DNA of 19,832 nt from CAZERT01 sp964630015 (GTDB taxonomy: Bacteria > Patescibacteriota > Microgenomatia > UBA10105 > UBA927), in contig CAZVTJ010000015.1 in assembly GCA_964630015.1 (NCBI GenBank), forward strand, positions 1 through 19,832, given 5' to 3'. Under the pieces are notes generated by a model, which did no database searches, had not been told where the DNA came from, and was given only the letters and a program-made list of their open reading frames with translations. Of this stretch, positions 1-6,205 are shown in pieces (position 1 is the stretch's first letter; each line of letters starts with the position of its first letter). Made by a program: the position numbers and the translations under genes.

Positions 1-13
1 CGGGCTTCTTCCA

Positions 14-33
14 CCCTGCCGTGAACGGCAGGG
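14..33. repeat. Perfect hairpin at left edge, possible IS200/IS605 terminal palindrome
   Basis: Positions 14-22 (CCCTGCCGT) and 25-33 (ACGGCAGGG) form a perfect 9-bp stem with a 2-nt loop, or 8 bp closed by a TGAA tetraloop. No T-run follows on either strand, so it is not an intrinsic terminator. From memory, GGCAGGG-type hairpins flanked by short CTT/CCA blocks occur at the ends of IS200/IS605-family (TnpA/TnpB) elements and in their omega RNAs. If so, the rest of the element lies left of the window. The family call is inference; the hairpin is directly visible. Confidence 0.4.
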
Positions 34-204
34 CTTAAAGAGCGGAATCAGTTAAACAGTTCACTTTCCCGTCTAAAACATCATTTATACGTAAAATAGT
101 CGTTCCGTGATACACCTCTGTCATAAGATAGGTTATTATAACGGGCTAAACAATATTTTTCAATTTTGGATATAAAGTCGTACTGACAATTATATACACT
201 CTTC

Positions 205-234
205 TTGATACCGGGTTTGGTAACAGAATATACT
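205..234 (+). promoter_or_regulatory. rsgA promoter, leaderless type
   Basis: TTGATA (205-210), an 18-nt spacer and TATACT (229-234). The -10 ends 7 nt before the ATG at 242, so transcription should start at 241 or 242. No Shine-Dalgarno is possible in such a transcript. Confidence 0.6.
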
Positions 235-241
235 TTATCTG

Positions 242-1318
242 ATGAATGCTATTCAAATTAATCAATTAGAAGATATCGGGTATAGTAATTATTTTGAAGC
301 CGGACGGAAGAATCTTGGATTTTCTGACTATCCGGTTGCACGGGTTTCTGCAGAATATAAAGAAGCATATAGAATAATTACTGCAGATGGCGCGGAGTAT
401 TTGGCAAAAGTAACGGGTAAACGTATGTTTACGGCAACGACCAGAGAAGATTACCCCGCTGTAGGAGATTGGATCGTATATGAAAAACTTCCGGAGGACA
501 AAGCGATTATTCGGGCAATTTTACCCAGAAAATCAACGCTTTCCAAAAAATATAGTGATAAACAGGATAATCAGATAATTGCAACCAATATCGATACGGC
601 TTTTATCGTCGAATCGGTTGACCGGGATTTTAATCTCAATCGGCTTGAAAGATACTTGGTGCTATGCCAGAAAGCACACATATATCCGGTTATTGTTCTA
701 AACAAAATTGATTTGAATTCCGATGAAGATTTGGAGTCGAAAAAGAATCAATTAAAACATAGGTTTAAAGATACCCATGTTATTCTAACCAGTACTGTCA
801 TGAATAGTGGGATGGATGAATTATCTGCCTCTATCGAAAAAGGGAAAACATATTGTTTTTTAGGTTCATCCGGAACAGGTAAATCATCTTTAATCAGTAA
901 ATTACTTGGTAGTGAAAAAATTAAAACCGGAGAAATAAGTAGTTCGATTGAACGGGGCAGGCATACAACGACCACGAGAGAAATGTACATATTGGAAAAT
1001 GGTGGAATTGTTATAGATAATCCCGGTACAAGAGAAGTAGGGATAGCGGATGCAGATAATAGTATTAAAAGTGTGTTTGATGAAATTGATATGTTATCGC
1101 GCGAATGTAAATTCTCCGATTGTACCCATGTTTGTGAGCAAGGATGTGCAGTATTGAAAGCCATTGAAGAAGGAAAATTGGATAAGGACCAGTATGCTAA
1201 TTACAATAAATTAAAAAAGGAAGCTGCGTTTTATAGAATGACAGATGTAGAAAAGAGGGAAAAAGACCGAAAATTTGGGAAATACGTGAAGAAAATACTA
1301 CAGGAATTAAAACAATAA
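242..1318 (+). CDS. rsgA: Ribosome small-subunit biogenesis GTPase RsgA
   Basis: Circularly permuted GTPase that matures and checks the 30S subunit in the cytoplasm, releasing assembly factors on GTP hydrolysis. The motif order is the permuted one. An OB-fold region covers about residues 30-100. The G4 motif NKID starts near residue 154, the G1 P-loop GSSGTGKSS near 208, a TTTTRE G2 region follows, and the G3 motif DNPG comes after it. A Cys/His zinc cluster starts at C289 (CKFSDCTHVCEQGC), followed by a basic helical tail. At 358 aa it has the normal family length. The ATG at 242 is set by a promoter 7 nt away and there is no Shine-Dalgarno. It stands alone on the plus strand; the structured repeats follow 22 nt after the stop and could lie in its 3' UTR. 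Assignment is secure. Confidence 0.96.
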   Translation: MNAIQINQLEDIGYSNYFEAGRKNLGFSDYPVARVSAEYKEAYRIITADGAEYLAKVTGKRMFTATTREDYPAVGDWIVYEKLPEDKAIIRAILPRKSTLSKKYSDKQDNQIIATNIDTAFIVESVDRDFNLNRLERYLVLCQKAHIYPVIVLNKIDLNSDEDLESKKNQLKHRFKDTHVILTSTVMNSGMDELSASIEKGKTYCFLGSSGTGKSSLISKLLGSEKIKTGEISSSIERGRHTTTTREMYILENGGIVIDNPGTREVGIADADNSIKSVFDEIDMLSRECKFSDCTHVCEQGCAVLKAIEEGKLDKDQYANYNKLKKEAAFYRMTDVEKREKDRKFGKYVKKILQELKQ

Positions 1319-1340
1319 CATTTCAGAAAAATTGTATTAC

Positions 1341-1429
1341 TTGCCGGATTTGGTGTGAATACACACCACTCACCAGCAGTAAGATAATTCTCTGGGAATC
1401 GAATTATCGACTGCTGGATTGCGGACCGG
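1341..1429. ncRNA. Structured repeat copy A (two-hairpin RNA-like element)
   Basis: First of two tandem copies of a gene-free element. It opens with TTGCCGGATTT. Hairpin 1 pairs GGTGTG (1352-1357) with CACACC (1362-1367). A linker ACTCA follows. Hairpin 2 has a lower stem CCAGCAG (1373-1379)/CTGCTGG (1411-1417), a small internal loop, and an upper stem GATAATTC (1383-1390)/GAATTATC (1401-1408) closed by the 10-nt loop TCTGGGAATC. The element ends with TGCGGACCG. The stems differ from copy B by compensating changes, while loop and linkers are conserved. Strand and function are unknown. I do not recognise it as a known riboswitch or ribozyme. Confidence 0.6.
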
Positions 1430-1463
1430 TTCCTTTGCCGGATTCCCCCTTTGCTAAAAGTTT

Positions 1464-1561
1464 TTGCCGGATTTGGTGATTCGCTTAATGCCGAATCACC
1501 ACTCACCAGGAGTACAACATTCTTCTATGAATCAGAATGTTTACTCCTGGACTGCGGACCG
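1464..1561. ncRNA. Structured repeat copy B (two-hairpin RNA-like element)
   Basis: Second tandem copy, in the same orientation, 34 nt after copy A. Hairpin 1 is longer: GGTGATTCG (1475-1483)/CGAATCACC (1492-1500). The linker ACTCA is identical. Hairpin 2 has a lower stem CCAGGAGTA (1506-1514)/TACTCCTGG (1542-1550) and an upper stem ACATTCT (1517-1523)/AGAATGT (1534-1540), with the 10-nt loop TCTATGAATC. It ends with TGCGGACCG. The shared loop pattern is TCT-NN-GAATC. Open frames crossing it have no recognisable product and are not called. Confidence 0.6.
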
Positions 1562-1645
1562 TTACATATCTTCCGGTGTTTAATGCGTTTGCTCAATTAC
1601 ATTGTTATTAAGGGTTCTTTTGCCACGGCCCTTTCGTACAGAGTA

Positions 1646-1672
1646 CAAAAAAATCCGGCATAAACCGGATTA
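1646..1672 (-). terminator. Intrinsic terminator of tRNA-Glu
   Basis: Read on the minus strand, AATCCGG (1671-1665) pairs with CCGGATT (1658-1652) around a 6-nt loop and runs into seven Ts (1653-1647). It lies 6 nt after the tRNA-Glu 3' end, where a terminator is expected. Confidence 0.85.
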
Positions 1673-1677
1673 TTTTG

Positions 1678-1751
1678 TACCCCGTGCCGGATTCGGACCG
1701 GCGATTCACGGGCTGAAAACCCGTTGTCCTAGGCCGCTAGACGAACGGGGC
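1678..1751 (-). tRNA. tRNA-Glu (anticodon UUC)
   Basis: The minus strand folds as a 74-nt cloverleaf. The acceptor is GCCCCGT/ACGGGGT with a G.U first pair. The D arm is GTCT/GGAC. The anticodon arm is ACGGG-TTTTCAG-CCCGT with anticodon TTC, followed by a 5-nt variable loop. The T arm is GCCGG-TCCGAAT-CCGGC and the discriminator is A73. CCA is not encoded. Promoter and terminator are both visible, so it is a single-gene unit. Confidence 0.95.
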
Positions 1752-1768
1752 GATTCTAAGACCATAAA

Positions 1769-1798
1769 ATTATACCAGAAACATATATTCATTGTGAA
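1769..1798 (-). promoter_or_regulatory. tRNA-Glu promoter
   Basis: On the minus strand: TTCACA (1798-1793), an 18-nt spacer and TATAAT (1774-1769) preceded by TGG, an extended -10. The predicted start near 1762 gives an 11-nt 5' leader on the tRNA. Confidence 0.75.
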
Positions 1799-1850
1799 GT
1801 CATCCTCATAAGGCAATACTATTGCTTCCTATAAATCCAAATGCAATAAT

Positions 1851-1878
1851 TTGCATTTCTTTTTATTGTATGTACGAT
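1851..1878 (+). promoter_or_regulatory. Possible promoter of the 1971 leader or a small RNA
   Basis: TTGCAT (1851-1856), a 16-nt spacer and TACGAT (1873-1878). Predicted start near 1885. The -35 overlaps the right arm of an AT-rich hairpin, AAATGCAA/TTGCATTT. Plausible but not strong. Confidence 0.35.
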
Positions 1879-1929
1879 AGAGGTATATGAATATGGCCAG
1901 ACTACCGTGCATGCAATAGTTTTGGCCAC

Positions 1930-1955
1930 AGACCCCCGCGAAGGGGTCTTTTTTT
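1930..1955 (+). terminator. Terminator hairpin between promoter and secreted-protein gene
   Basis: AGACCCC (1930-1936) pairs with GGGGTCT (1943-1949) around a 6-nt loop, followed by seven Ts (1949-1955). It ends 3 nt before the Shine-Dalgarno of the gene at 1971. It either ends a roughly 70-nt small RNA or acts as an attenuator for that gene. A second pairing, TGGCCA with TGGCCA about 23 nt apart, lies just upstream of the terminator. Confidence 0.8.
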
Positions 1956-1970
1956 ATAAGGAGGATCTCT

Positions 1971-2453
1971 ATGCATCGTAGACATTTTGTTCTTCCTGCC
2001 CTTCTTTTATTTCTCGGTATTGTCGCCGGAGCAAAAATATTTGCACAGGCCCCGGATACTATTGTTTCGTATGCGTGTGAAGGGAAATCGGGAATACTCA
2101 CTGCATTTGATGACGGATGGAGCCAGAAAACGGAATGTAAGGGGGAAGGCCAGCGATTAGTTCGGCTTGGCAATCAGGGACCCAATGGGACGGGTATGAT
2201 AATGTTCATCTATAGACCTGCCGGAGATTATGTTTTTGTCCTTACCCGGGATGGGAAAATATACAATCAATTAGGCAATAACGGATGGAATATCGTATCG
2301 TCAAATGATCCATATTATCCGGATTCCCTCCCCGAACAGGTACCACCCATTGCCGTATCGCAATGGATGCTGACGTATCTATTGGATAAGGACGGAAATA
2401 TCTGGCTCTATGACCGTCAGACACGGATATGGTCTAATATCGCACATCCCTAA
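1971..2453 (+). CDS. Secreted protein of unknown function
   Basis: 160 aa. A cleavable signal peptide is likely: residues 1-4 are basic, about 6-24 are hydrophobic (PALLLFLGIVAGAKIFA), with AQA near the cleavage point, so the mature domain should act outside the cytoplasm. The rest is rich in aromatic and Gly/Asp turns (DGKIYNQLGNNGW, DKDGNIWLYDRQ), resembling beta-propeller blades, but I do not recognise a family. C36 and C56 could form a disulfide. The start is firm: AAGGAGG (1958-1964) is an unusually complete Shine-Dalgarno, 7 nt before the ATG. A terminator hairpin immediately precedes it, so expression may be attenuated. The DUF1232 gene follows 29 nt later with its own -10. Confidence 0.75.
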   Translation: MHRRHFVLPALLLFLGIVAGAKIFAQAPDTIVSYACEGKSGILTAFDDGWSQKTECKGEGQRLVRLGNQGPNGTGMIMFIYRPAGDYVFVLTRDGKIYNQLGNNGWNIVSSNDPYYPDSLPEQVPPIAVSQWMLTYLLDKDGNIWLYDRQTRIWSNIAHP

Positions 2454-2467
2454 TGGTACTATATACT

Positions 2468-2476
2468 TGATATAGT
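2468..2476 (+). promoter_or_regulatory. Extended -10 of the DUF1232 gene, leaderless type
   Basis: TGATATAGT (2468-2476) is an extended -10 with a TGn element. It ends 6 nt before the ATG at 2483, which places the start nucleotide on the A of ATG. No clear -35. Confidence 0.5.
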
Positions 2477-2482
2477 TTGTAT

Positions 2483-2683
2483 ATGAAACAAATTCTGGTT
2501 GGCGCAATCGGTATACTTTCGTTTCTGTATCTATGCAATCCGGGACTGGGAATATTCGAGCTTATTCCCGATTCAATTCCGCTTATCGGAAATTTAGACG
2601 AGGCAACTGCAACCTATTTCCTTATTTCCAGCCTTGCGTATTTTGGATTTGATATACGAAAGCTATTCGATAGAAAAATCTAA
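2483..2683 (+). CDS. DUF1232 (YkvA-like) small membrane protein
   Basis: 66 aa from the ATG at 2483; an in-frame TTG at 2477 is less likely because the extended -10 puts the transcript start at 2483. The N-terminus is a membrane helix (about residues 3-20). The core (IFELIPDSIPLIGNLDEA, about 24-41) matches the DUF1232 signature of IPD, P-x-I-G and LDE/LDD. A second hydrophobic stretch follows, then a charged tail. The family's biochemical role is unknown, although members are widespread small membrane proteins. Its product is expected in the inner membrane. Confidence 0.75.
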   Translation: MKQILVGAIGILSFLYLCNPGLGIFELIPDSIPLIGNLDEATATYFLISSLAYFGFDIRKLFDRKI

Positions 2684-2689
2684 ATATTC

Positions 2690-2717
2690 CTACAAAACCA
2701 TATTACGGTTTTTGTAG
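2690..2717. terminator. Hairpin between convergent genes
   Basis: CTACAAAACC (2690-2699) can pair with GGTTTTTGTAG (2707-2717) with one bulge. It sits between two converging genes and contains the minus-strand stop codon. The U-rich stretch lies inside the stem rather than after it, so termination efficiency is uncertain. Confidence 0.4.
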
Positions 2718-2906
2718 CTTGTAATCGTATCCGCATTTATCGCAAATAACTCTTTCATTTTCAGCGAGTACATCTGCATAATGTTGATTCTCAGCTGAAA
2801 ATACCAGTAATTTTACATCACTCGATTTCGGACACGTTGTTATCGGATGAACATAGCTGAAAGTATATATTTCACTTCCCTCTTTTTGATCCGGTGATTG
2901 CGGCAT
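2703..2906 (-). CDS. Small hypothetical protein with C-terminal CxxC
   Basis: 67 aa, unrecognised. It has TTCPKS near residue 25 and CDKCGYDYKL at about 55-64, which could form part of a small zinc ribbon, though only three cysteines are present. It starts 9 nt after the SDR stop codon on the same strand, with no Shine-Dalgarno, so co-transcription with the SDR gene is likely. The stop lies inside the convergent hairpin. Confidence 0.5.
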   Translation of the reverse strand: MPQSPDQKEGSEIYTFSYVHPITTCPKSSDVKLLVFSAENQHYADVLAENERVICDKCGYDYKLQKP

Positions 2907-2915
2907 GAGTGTTCG

Positions 2916-3716
2916 TTATGTAAGCAGGTATCCCCCGTCAACAACCAACTGGCTTCCGGTGCAGTATGATGCCATTTCGGAGGCAAAAAACAAGACGGCT
3001 TTACCGATATCATCCGGTACGCCCATACGCCCCATGGGAACTTCCATTTTCGGCGCATCGGGGTTACGGTCAAGTGCAACCGGTTTTCCTCCTGCTTGCA
3101 TGGAGGCAACACCCGGCGTCATAACACCGCCCGGGGCAACGGCATTGACCCAGATATTATGTTTGGCAAGTTCCAATGCGGCATTTTTTGTAAATCCCCA
3201 CACACCGTGTTTGGATGCATCATAGTGGGATAGTCCGATGGATGATGGATGGAGTGCATCAATGGATGTCACGTTGATGATCTTCCCGCCTTTTCCCTGT
3301 GCGATCATCTGTTTGGCAACATATTTGGTCGTAAGGTACACCCCACGAAGGTTAATCGCAATCGTGCTGTCAAACATTTCCGGTGTCAGGTCCAAGAGAT
3401 TGGAAAACGGGAATACTCCGGCATTATTTACCAGAATATCAACCGAACCATACAGTCCGATTGTTTTTTCCACAAGATTAGCTACGTCCTTTTCTATGGA
3501 AACGTCCGTCTGTACGGCACTAGCGGTAAATCCAGCTTTTGTAATATCATCAGCCGCTTTTTGTGCGTCGGGGAGTTTTCTTCCCGCAATCACGACATTT
3601 GCACCGGCTTCCGCCAGGCGGTATGCAATCGAGTGCCCGATACCAAGGGATCCGCCGGTAACTATGGCGGTTTTCCCCGAAAGATCAAGAAGTTTGATGT
3701 TGGATAAAATATTCAT
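2916..3716 (-). CDS. SDR-family NAD(P)-dependent oxidoreductase
   Basis: Classical short-chain dehydrogenase with a Rossmann fold, cytoplasmic. Visible motifs are TGGSLGIG (cofactor loop, from about residue 20), a basic AGRK after beta-2, DV after beta-3, NNAG, and the catalytic Ser with Y-x-x-x-K (YDASK). The C-terminal pattern is PGGVMTPG followed by GSQLVVDGGY. Arg/Lys after beta-2 hints at NADP(H), by inference. Substrate is unknown. Two in-frame ATGs are available, 3722 and 3716. I chose 3716 because the -10 TACAAT ends 8 nt before it but only 2 nt before the other, giving a 266-aa protein of usual length. The small Cys protein lies downstream. Confidence 0.93.
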   Translation of the reverse strand: MNILSNIKLLDLSGKTAIVTGGSLGIGHSIAYRLAEAGANVVIAGRKLPDAQKAADDITKAGFTASAVQTDVSIEKDVANLVEKTIGLYGSVDILVNNAGVFPFSNLLDLTPEMFDSTIAINLRGVYLTTKYVAKQMIAQGKGGKIINVTSIDALHPSSIGLSHYDASKHGVWGFTKNAALELAKHNIWVNAVAPGGVMTPGVASMQAGGKPVALDRNPDAPKMEVPMGRMGVPDDIGKAVLFFASEMASYCTGSQLVVDGGYLLT

Positions 3717-3724
3717 ATCCATCT

Positions 3725-3752
3725 ATTGTACCGGAAGATTGGATGTTTTCAA
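3725..3752 (-). promoter_or_regulatory. SDR gene promoter, decides its start
   Basis: Minus strand: TTGAAA (3752-3747), a 16-nt spacer and TACAAT (3730-3725). The predicted start near 3718 falls downstream of the first ATG (3722) and just before the second (3716). Confidence 0.7.
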
Positions 3753-3786
3753 TATGTAGTGATTATGTATGGAGAAAAATACAGTT

Positions 3787-4458
3787 TTACGGACAATCTT
3801 TCGATGGGACAAATCCTGCAGCGCGCGCTTCCCGCTCGCTGCAAAACCATTGGTCACCAAGATAGAGCTGAACTTTGACGATATCGTGCTGCCTGCAATC
3901 GGGGCGGTGATAGATACCAGTTCCCTTTCCACTTGCTTTATTACCTTTGATTTGACAATTTGGGTGTTCCTTATTTTCCATCTGGGTGCAGGGATACCCG
4001 AATATTCCCCGATTTGCCATACGGGCTTCTTCCCCAAGTCCAAGTAGTATATGATCCGATTTTGATTTCTGGTTGACATACACTGCGCCTTTTTTTGCTA
4101 ATGTATAGGCAAGATCCGTACCGTCGGATAGATAAACACGAGCAACCATGCGTCTGTATGCATCCAAATACACGGTTTTAATGTACACTTTTTTATTCAG
4201 CACGATATCGGTAAGCGTTTGTGTTGCTTCCTTAAATCCGCATAATCCCTTTTCCGGCGCCTGGATACCGTCGATTCGGACAATCTGTTTTTCCTTTGTT
4301 TCGAACGTATCGCCATCGATAATCCGGGTTACCGTATAGGATGTGGAGGAAAGAATGGCTTTGTATGCAACAAGTGATGCACACGATATACCAAGAACCG
4401 CTGCTGCCGCCATAATCTTTGTGGTATATGATTTTTTTGGCGCGGCAGGCTTTTTCAT
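3787..4458 (-). CDS. Membrane-anchored thermonuclease (SNase-like) with C-terminal Cys/His module
   Basis: 223 aa. Residues 1-12 are basic, and about 14-36 form a signal peptide or membrane anchor, so the enzyme acts outside the membrane. The SNase OB-fold follows: DGDTF (about 48-52), the RIDGIQAPE block, CGFKEA, and DAYRRMVARVYL with the conserved basic positions. These are the family's phosphodiesterase and Ca-site features. The tail (about 165-223) has NCQIKGN, YHRPDC and DQWFCSEREARAAGF, a module with Cys/His pairs often found after SNase domains in CPR bacteria (the sunset-like domain, from memory). The start is supported by GAGG 5 nt before the ATG. It lies 17 nt behind the cyclophilin gene, so the two are probably co-transcribed. 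DNA or RNA salvage is a plausible role. Confidence 0.88.
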   Translation of the reverse strand: MKKPAAPKKSYTTKIMAAAAVLGISCASLVAYKAILSSTSYTVTRIIDGDTFETKEKQIVRIDGIQAPEKGLCGFKEATQTLTDIVLNKKVYIKTVYLDAYRRMVARVYLSDGTDLAYTLAKKGAVYVNQKSKSDHILLGLGEEARMANRGIFGYPCTQMENKEHPNCQIKGNKASGKGTGIYHRPDCRQHDIVKVQLYLGDQWFCSEREARAAGFVPSKDCP

Positions 4459-4475
4459 AGCAGCCTCAATACTCG

Positions 4476-5105
4476 TTATTGTTCGGTAATATCAATCGAA
4501 TTGATGGTAACTGGCACAACGGGTGTACTTCCTTCCCCTTCCGGTTTTGTTGGTGCGGTGGCAATTGCATCCACAACATCAAAACCTTCTGTTGTTTTGC
4601 CAAAAATCACGTAGTTTGTTGGTAAATCATAATCCTGGTGCATAATGAAAAACTGGCTACCGTTGGTATCGGGGCCTGCATTTGCCATGGCGATCGTCCC
4701 ACGGGTGTATTCACCCTCAAACGGTTCGTCATCGAAGCGATATCCCGGTCCGCCCATACCAGAGCCTTCGGGATCTCCTCCTTGAATCATGAATCCGGCA
4801 ATCGTCCGGTGGAAAATCGTATTGTCATAGAATTTCTTGCGTGCGAGTGCAACAAAATTATTGACTGTTTTTGGCGTTTTATCAGCAAAAAGCGCTACCG
4901 TAATATCCCCTTTTGTAGTATGCAAAACTGCCATATATGTCTTTTTCGAATCAATCTGCATTGCTGGCGGTTGTGCTGGTGTAGATGAAGGTGTTGTGTT
5001 CATAGACGACTGTTCCTTTCCTGATTGTTTCGGAAACAAAATGATAAGTGCGGCTACAAGGGCAATGACACCGATTCCGATCCGAACCCATTCATGTTTT
5101 TCCAT
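4476..5105 (-). CDS. Membrane-anchored cyclophilin-type peptidyl-prolyl isomerase
   Basis: 209 aa. One N-terminal helix (about residues 8-25) anchors it with the domain outside; a Ser/Thr/Pro-rich linker follows. The cyclophilin domain shows all key blocks: TTKGDI, TPKTVNNFVALA, FHR with the catalytic Arg, MIQGGDP, YRFDDE, MANAGPDTNGSQFFI, and VIFGKTTEGFDVVD. It should assist folding of exported proteins. I start it at the second ATG (5105) rather than 5114 because a -10-like TAGGAT ends 7 nt before 5105; with 5114 the protein gains three residues. The amidohydrolase stop lies 19 nt upstream, so read-through from that promoter is also likely, and the SNase gene follows at 17 nt. Confidence 0.94.
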   Translation of the reverse strand: MEKHEWVRIGIGVIALVAALIILFPKQSGKEQSSMNTTPSSTPAQPPAMQIDSKKTYMAVLHTTKGDITVALFADKTPKTVNNFVALARKKFYDNTIFHRTIAGFMIQGGDPEGSGMGGPGYRFDDEPFEGEYTRGTIAMANAGPDTNGSQFFIMHQDYDLPTNYVIFGKTTEGFDVVDAIATAPTKPEGEGSTPVVPVTINSIDITEQ

Positions 5106-5112
5106 ACACACC

Positions 5113-5142
5113 ATCCTACACGGATTACTGCCGTCTCTTCAA
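5113..5142 (-). promoter_or_regulatory. Possible cyclophilin promoter
   Basis: Minus strand: TTGAAG (5142-5137), an 18-nt spacer and TAGGAT (5118-5113). The -10 ends 7 nt before ATG 5105. The -35 lies inside the end of the amidohydrolase gene. The -10 is a weak match. Confidence 0.4.
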
Positions 5143-6150
5143 GATGTATCTGCGAGTCTGCGTCAGGAGCCGCTTGGCATTGCTGGAAAGTATTTTTTCC
5201 CGTACCGACGTATGTTTTTGGGTTCCCAGAAGAACTTTTGCCAAAGGTAAAGCGACCGGATAATAGGGCCAATCGCTTCCAAACAGTAACCTGTCCGGAT
5301 CAGCCTTGACACAAAACCGTGATACGACAGCCGGCGGTTGGCCCGAAAGTTCAGCGTACACATTGCTGTATTTTTTTTGCATGGTAAGCACTGCCTCATG
5401 ATCGTCTATTCCTGAATGACCCAGAATGATCGTCGTATCGGGATGGGATCTGACGGCATCCTGGAAATCTTCCATCCGGGAAAATCGCCGTTCGAATACC
5501 GGCATCAGCGGACTATACCCGCAGTGATACAGCACAGGCAGATGGTATTGCCCTGCCAGATCCAAAATTTTCATGATACCGGGGTGGTTAGGTCGGACAG
5601 TCTGCATAGGGGGATGAATTTTAATGCCATATGCACCGGCTTTTACATACTTTATGAACGTTTTTTCAATTTCATGCGATTTGGGATCAATGGATACGAA
5701 TGGAATAAGATTCGGGTATCGCCTGACAATTCCCAACAAATCAAGGGAATTCCGTGAATTTCCCCGGTCAACTGCCAAAACAATACTTTGTTCTATATGC
5801 AGCCGTGCCATTTCGCGGCAGAGGTTTGCTGCCGTATGGGTATGGGTAATGCCCTGTGTCGTAACAAATGGTTTGACTGTTTCTATGCTACAACGGAGTT
5901 TGAGTTTCGGGGTAAAATCATATGCGCTATACCGGTTCAAATCTATGGAAGCGTCGGTTTCGGGAAAAAAATGCAATACAGGTGGAGTACGGTCGTGCCT
6001 GATTGGACCGGTTTTCCCAAACCTCCATCCGATATGGGTGTGGAAATCGATAATGGATCTGGCAATACCTTCGGCAAGGTGAAGATTACCACCGGGATCA
6101 AGAGTAAAATATGGCAGCTGTGCAAGATCACGAACAGATGCAAACTTCAT
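5125..6150 (-). CDS. Amidohydrolase-2 family TIM-barrel metal-dependent hydrolase
   Basis: 341 aa from the ATG at 6150. The barrel's metal motif DFHTHIG (H-x-H) lies near residue 36. GIKIHPP, LYHCGYSP, ILGHSGIDD and the late FGSDWPY (Asp ligand) follow in the order expected for amidohydrolase-2 proteins. These hydrolyse or decarboxylate small cyclic substrates; the substrate cannot be read from sequence. The frame stays open upstream to 6576, but that part runs antisense through dus and reads as noise, while a -10-like TAGTAT ends 7 nt before ATG 6150. An extra segment (about 45-90) precedes the conserved core. Head of a likely unit with the cyclophilin and SNase genes. Confidence 0.88.
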   Translation of the reverse strand: MKFASVRDLAQLPYFTLDPGGNLHLAEGIARSIIDFHTHIGWRFGKTGPIRHDRTPPVLHFFPETDASIDLNRYSAYDFTPKLKLRCSIETVKPFVTTQGITHTHTAANLCREMARLHIEQSIVLAVDRGNSRNSLDLLGIVRRYPNLIPFVSIDPKSHEIEKTFIKYVKAGAYGIKIHPPMQTVRPNHPGIMKILDLAGQYHLPVLYHCGYSPLMPVFERRFSRMEDFQDAVRSHPDTTIILGHSGIDDHEAVLTMQKKYSNVYAELSGQPPAVVSRFCVKADPDRLLFGSDWPYYPVALPLAKVLLGTQKHTSVREKILSSNAKRLLTQTRRYILKRRQ

Positions 6151-6157
6151 AGCGGTA

Positions 6158-6186
6158 ATACTAGCGCGTTTGCAGGACTTTGATAA
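6158..6186 (-). promoter_or_regulatory. Amidohydrolase promoter, leaderless type
   Basis: Minus strand: TTATCA (6186-6181, weak), a 17-nt spacer and TAGTAT (6163-6158). The -10 ends 7 nt before ATG 6150. It overlaps the opposing dus promoter. Confidence 0.5.
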
Positions 6187-6197
6187 GACGGTACAAT
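6170..6197 (+). promoter_or_regulatory. dus promoter, leaderless type
   Basis: TTGCAG (6170-6175), a 16-nt spacer and TACAAT (6192-6197). The -10 ends 8 nt before ATG 6206. The AGGGAG at 6198-6203 looks like a Shine-Dalgarno but is only 2 nt from the ATG and would be mostly upstream of the transcript start. Confidence 0.6.
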
Positions 6198-6205
6198 AGG
6201 GAGCT

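Noticed and set aside
1341..1561. Integron attC sites or a CRISPR array
   Set aside because: No GTTRRRY/RYYYAAC core sites and no integrase; only two copies, with no regular spacers.
1451..1811. Open frames over the structured repeats and tRNA-Glu
   Set aside because: They are composed of hairpins and tRNA sequence, with no ribosome site and no family.
3238..3759. Long plus-strand frames opposite the SDR gene
   Set aside because: Antisense shadows of a clear SDR; no motifs.
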